Assembly: GCA_019426215.1 (NCBI GenBank)
Contig: CM033404.1
Coordinates: 5,642,001-5,706,000 of the forward strand
Reading direction: 5' to 3'
DNA from: Buddleja alternifolia
Lineage: Eukaryota; Streptophyta; Magnoliopsida; Lamiales; Scrophulariaceae
Length of the DNA: 64,000 bases
Positions 59,804-64,000 of this stretch are shown here, in pieces. Position 1 is the first letter of the stretch. The number at the start of each line of letters is the position of its first letter. The notes below the pieces were generated by a model. It was not told the DNA's origin and did no database searches. It saw only the letters and a program-made list of their open reading frames with translations. Both the position numbers and the translations under genes were made by a program.

Positions 59804-62668
59804 GGAAAAATTACATTTTTGATACTAGAACGTGGTCCGCATGTTTTTTTGATACATTAATATGGGGAGTAGCAATTTGGGTACACTAATGGGGCAAAAA
59901 TTGGCAATTTGAATACAATTTATGTCTAAAAATTTGAGTTTCACCGGAAAATCCAACGTGAGGGGCGCGTAATGTGTAAATTTGGGGATTTTTTAATTTT
60001 GGAGGCAAAATTGCTGAGTTGGCTGAGTTTTGGAGAGAAATGACCTATGGTGGGAAAATCCCCAAATTACCTCTCTTTTCCCAATACCTAAATTGAAGGG
60101 CAAAACCCCAATTCTTCCATCTCCCATACGCACGCTGCAATAGAGGGAATAAAAATGTCAAGCTCCTCAAGCTCATCCTCGCCCATGTTTTGTACCTGCA
60201 CAACGCTGAAAAGAGTGCCTCTTTGCACTAGTTGGACAAATGACAATCCCGGTAGACTATTTTTGGGGTGAGAAGATTGGGAAGGAAATTTTTTTTGTTT
60301 AATTTCACATATTTTCGCATAAGATAGGTTGTATAAGATTGAGTGTGAAGATTTGGGACTGAAATTTTTGCATAAGATTAGTTGTAGTTGTGGAATCTCG
60401 TTTGGACTGAAAATTTTTATTTTTGTGGACGAATTTTTTTCGTTTTTGGGACTGAATTGGTGCTAATTTTTGTTGAAAATTGAATTGAAAATTTTGTTTC
60501 TGATTGGACTGAATTGCTACTAAATTTTGTTGAAATTGACTTCGTCATTAAATTTTTTGTTTCAGAATGGTGGTCGTGGCCATTTCGTTTGGGCGGATTC
60601 TCCAATGTGCCCTAAGTCCATGGTCGTTATACCCGAATCACGCCGCGAGAAAATTAGATTAGCTGATGAAGTTCAGAATTTGAGGAGAAGGTTATCAAGG
60701 TTTGAGGAAGAAAATGAAAGGAAGTTTTTCAGTTTGTTGGGTGAAAAGGCTAACCTCGGGAGGATAATCTCGAACATGGGGTTTGAACATGCTAACTTGA
60801 CAAGAAAAATTTCTACTCTCGAGTTTGCAAATGGGAAAATGGATAGGGAAATATCCAGTTTGGAGTGTGATAGCATGAACAGAGGATCAACAATATCAAG
60901 CCTTGACCTTGAAATCGATAACCTAAGACGAAAAATATTAGAGCTGGAAGATGAGAACATGACCTGGTTACAAATATATCCCGACTAGAGGGAGGTTTAT
61001 CAGATCTAAATAGAAGGAACAAGACGATGAAATATGTTCTTTTAATGTCTTGGTTGATGTTCTTCTTAGAGTTTTGGTTTGTTTAGAGTCTTGGTGTCAC
61101 CTTTATGATGTAATTGTTGTGTAGTTCAGTTTTAAGTAGTCTTGGTTCTAGTTTTCAAGTAAGTAGGTTATAAAGAAGTCATTTTATCTCGACTATAATA
61201 CTATTTTGGTTGTTCTTTCAATGTTAAAGTAGTTTAATTTCTTAATTTCAAAGAACTATTACATTTCACCACCATTCCCATGATCACTAAACAAAATACA
61301 AATACAAGAACAACTAACAACTTAAACTTTGAATTGGACAATATCTCAAGTAAAATACCCATGTCAGCTGTCTAACAATTCCCACTTTCAAGCCGAAAAA
61401 CACAAACAACAATCCCAAATAAAAAAACCCAAATAACAAGCCAGAACATATATGTCTAATACAAGCCAAAAACACAAACAACAATTCCCAAAAAAAAAAA
61501 AAGGCCACAAGTCTAAATCACACATCTTCCTATGACATTACAATCTTTTCTTCCCTTTGTCTTTATCCCCATGTGCTTCCTTCGACTTGTTTAAAACAGA
61601 TGCAAGGTTGGTTAAGGACACAAATTTATTTTTTCTCCTTGTACGGTGATTGCTCCTCCATAATCTTCATTTGTGTTTGGATATGCAAATAATAAAAAAA
61701 ATATATAATCAATATAAGATACAGCCAAAATATAAAGAAATATAACCTAAAAAGCTAGGTTACATATAATATAAAAAAACATACTTTTTCCTACTACACA
61801 ACAGAAAAATAAACACATAACTTTTCCTAAAAAAATATATAAAAAGCACAAAAGAAGAACCCTTTATGGACCACAACAAATGGGGACAAACAAGAATAAA
61901 TAACAACAATAAAAAATTCTCATTTACTTGGGGATTGTAACATAAGACTTTTAAAAAAAATTAATTAAGAACCCTAAACAATAAAAAAAACTACCAAATG
62001 CGTGGGGATTGTAAGCAAAAACAAGGAAAAAGTATACAATATGCGGGTATTATCACTATAAAACAAGAAACATGTAATGAAAAATTAAAATTGAGCACAA
62101 ATCGAAGAAGAAATTACCGTAGTTGGGGGTGGGCATATAATTTAAATCTGGGTGTCTAGGCTTCACCATTTCCGCTAAATCACGTCAGAGAACTTGTTCT
62201 TTACACAAATTGATTCTATTTCGGCCTTTGATAAAGAAATTACTAGGTCGATTTGGGGATTTTTAGGGATTTTGAAATTAGGGGTTTTGAAAGATGAATA
62301 AAATGGGATGGGTTATGTCATTTTCCCGTTTTTAACCCCCCTTAATGGCTTCACGTGACAATCACATGGCAGGTAAATGATTTTTCTTTTTTTTATTATT
62401 TGTTTTTTATTTAAGACATCAGCACAAATTAGCAAAATCCCCAAATGAAATAACATGTGATATGCACGTGCAATTTACTGGCAGAATTAGGCATCACGCA
62501 CGCCTCACCTGGGATTTTCCAGTGAAATTCAAATTTTCCGGCGTAAATTGTACTCAAATTGCCAATTTTTGACCCAATAGTGTACCAAATTGCTACCCCC
62601 TCTCCCCAATATTAATGTACCAAAAAAACATACAAGCCACATTACTATACCAAAAATACAATTTTTCC
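59804..62668. mobile_element. Mutator-like TIR element carrying a GRF zinc-finger gene, copy B
   Basis: This has the same termini and flanks as copy A: left flank actcttctt, right flank actcttctc (62669-62677). It is shorter because it lacks the 307-bp MITE. The GRF gene is on the plus strand. Confidence 0.8.
60155..60988 (+). pseudogene. GRF zinc-finger plus coiled-coil gene, copy B (broken in the finger)
   Basis: Exon 1 starts at the ATG at 60155. The finger cysteine seen in copy A (LGC) is replaced by TGA at 60269-60271, and PGRRF becomes PGRLF. Exon 2 (60566-60988) is fully open: NGGRGHFVWADSP, where the finger residue C of NGGCGHF is also changed to R, followed by a complete coiled-coil tail ending ...TWLQIYPD. 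So copy B keeps the coil but loses two finger cysteines, the reverse of copy A. Confidence 0.7.
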
Positions 62669-64000
62669 ACTCTTCTCCTATCAAATATTAAAGGGTTCAT
62701 GTCATATCAGCACGAAATGTAATTTTTGTGATGAAGTAACATAATTCTCACTTTTTGTTGTTCAACACCAAGTATATAAAAGAATTTTCCTTTTCAGCTG
62801 GCTCAACTTACATTTCTTTGGCCAAGTATGAAGGAGTTAATCAAGACAGTGGTATACCGGTGTCCAATTTGCCAATTGTGCAAACATGAAATTCCCAACA
62901 CATTCAAAGTATCGGCCTATTATCGAATATTCGTTGATATACATATCCTGATTGGCAAAGTATATCAAACGATATCTATTATTTTCAAAATTTATATGTA
63001 TCGTCGATAACATTCAATAATATCGAATTATATTGCTGATATATAATATTATCGACAGCATCAACAATATTAATATATTATCACTTATAATATCGAGAAT
63101 CTCATATGTTACTTTTATAAATAAAGTTTCTACTTATTTGTTATAAAACATGATTTGTGATATGATTTACTCGGCGTGTGATTATATATGTGTTAAAAAA
63201 ATGACGACATCATTTTGTTGAAGAAATATAGAATTCTTACAAATGAATATAGAAAACAAGAATCAAAATATAAAGGATATAATCCAAACTCTAGCCAAGA
63301 ACAACACCTAAAAAGAAGAAGAGTTTGAAGTTTGAAGTATCATGTATAAATTATTAAGTTTATCTGATTGAAGCACGAATTTCGTTGGGCAAGTCAGACT
63401 AAGTTAACAATCTAATAGGTCAAACTTGGAGATTATAGACTATACTTGAGTTAAGTTAAGATGCCTGCGTACATAGTCAAATAGGATCAAATCAAATCTT
63501 AGTTCAATTTGATTAAGTGATTTTATCTTAATAATAAATTCTGCTTCACTACTACTAAGAGGTGAATAATTAGAGGTAAAAACGAGATAATCTAGATAAT
63601 TAATCTGCAATAAATGCATGTTTCTTGGTAAATGAGCTCTTGTGGGTATTTATATATAGTGGACACAATGTACTATTCATGATGTAACAATTATGTAATT
63701 GGATTGTGACATGTGTCCAACAATGATCAGTCGGCATCAATCAGGTCTTAGGGTCATAGGGTCTACCCGACCCCAATTATTTGAAGGGCGCACATCCTTG
63801 GTAATTTTATCCTTTTGCCATTATCTTCAACTTTTAGAGGTATTTGGGTCTTTATTCAACTATGAGTGAGTTATGGCCAATCACTATTAAATCATTTTTT
63901 TAGACCAGAAGAAGAAAAAAGTGTTAAATGCATAAAATCCTCATGTGTTATATCAAAAATGCTAGAAACCCCCTGTATTAACAAAATAGCCTAATCACTC
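62669..64000. other. Right-end repeat DNA
   Basis: Up to about 63760 this matches 25538-26632 (TATCG-rich repeat and 'cctgcgtac' repeat). From 63761 to the end is unique within the window: it holds 'ggtctacccgaccccaatta' and ends in 'aaaccccctgtattaacaaa', which could be the start of another TIR element. No gene is recognised. Confidence 0.45.

Larger units (their letters stand above)
50590..63760. repeat. Segmental duplication, copy B (partner 16955-26632)
   Basis: Landmarks are in the same order as copy A. It differs by LINE-3, which stands where copy A has about 830 bp with SCPL exons 6 and 7, and by lacking the MITE of 24635-24941. From 50590 to about 51240 it has many small indels relative to copy A, whereas 51240-51720 and most later parts are nearly identical. 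Confidence 0.9.

Overview
The window reads as an intergenic/accessory stretch of a eudicot nuclear genome. The evidence is AT-rich intron-like DNA, a peptidase S10 (serine carboxypeptidase-like, SCPL) gene family with many short exons, plant L1-type LINEs whose ORF1 carries a DUF4283-like domain and CCHC knuckle, Ty1/copia and Ty3/gypsy LTR pieces, Mutator-, CACTA- and PIF/Harbinger-like elements, and a tRNA-derived SINE. I cannot name the species. I see no bacterial-type operons, no CRISPR array and no convincing intact host gene.

The backbone is a decayed tandem array of SCPL loci, all on the minus strand. S1 lies at 9.1-10.7 kb. SCPL-A (13.26-22.05 kb) has all 13 exons but is disabled. S3 (29.07-29.69 kb) is a 3' fragment. 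SCPL-C (35.2-39.45 kb) has exons 6-13 open and exons 1-5 decayed. S5 (45.36-46.66 kb) is a 3' fragment. SCPL-B (56.18-59.51 kb) has exons 1-5 open and exons 6-13 missing. Joined exons would give a secreted S10 protein with signal peptide, GGPGCSG oxyanion segment, GDSYGG nucleophile, SGDHDM aspartate and GGHTAPEY histidine, but no single locus is whole. Intron 12 begins with GC rather than GT in all five loci that retain it.

Layout: 1-543, gypsy-type LTR end cutting into LINE-1 (minus, to about 5.55 kb). 5.6-8.5 kb, array flank plus a TIR element holding six 186-bp tandem repeats. 8.7-11.7 kb, CACTA MITE, S1 with a Mutator-like insert, then two more TIR candidates. 13.2-22.05 kb, SCPL-A, interrupted by LINE-2 and LTR-like DNA. 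22.3-25.5 kb, Mutator-like element with a GRF zinc-finger/coiled-coil gene. 26.9-28.0 kb, foldback element with GRF fragments. 29.1-32.6 kb, S3, a copia solo LTR and a TATCGG-rich TIR element. 34.4-39.4 kb, SINE and SCPL-C. 42.0-42.95 kb, truncated copia element. 43.2-46.7 kb, second foldback element and S5. 47.9-50.2 kb, PIF-like element and second SINE. 51.7-56.2 kb, LINE-3. 56.2-62.7 kb, SCPL-B and the second GRF element.

Segmental duplication explains much of this. About 16.96-26.63 kb is repeated at 50.59-63.76 kb, and 26.74-29.69 kb at 42.95-46.3 kb. Because several insertions are present in one copy and absent in another, the window gives direct filled-site/empty-site evidence for a Mutator-like MITE, a CACTA MITE and a PIF-like element, and allows insertions to be ordered relative to the duplications.
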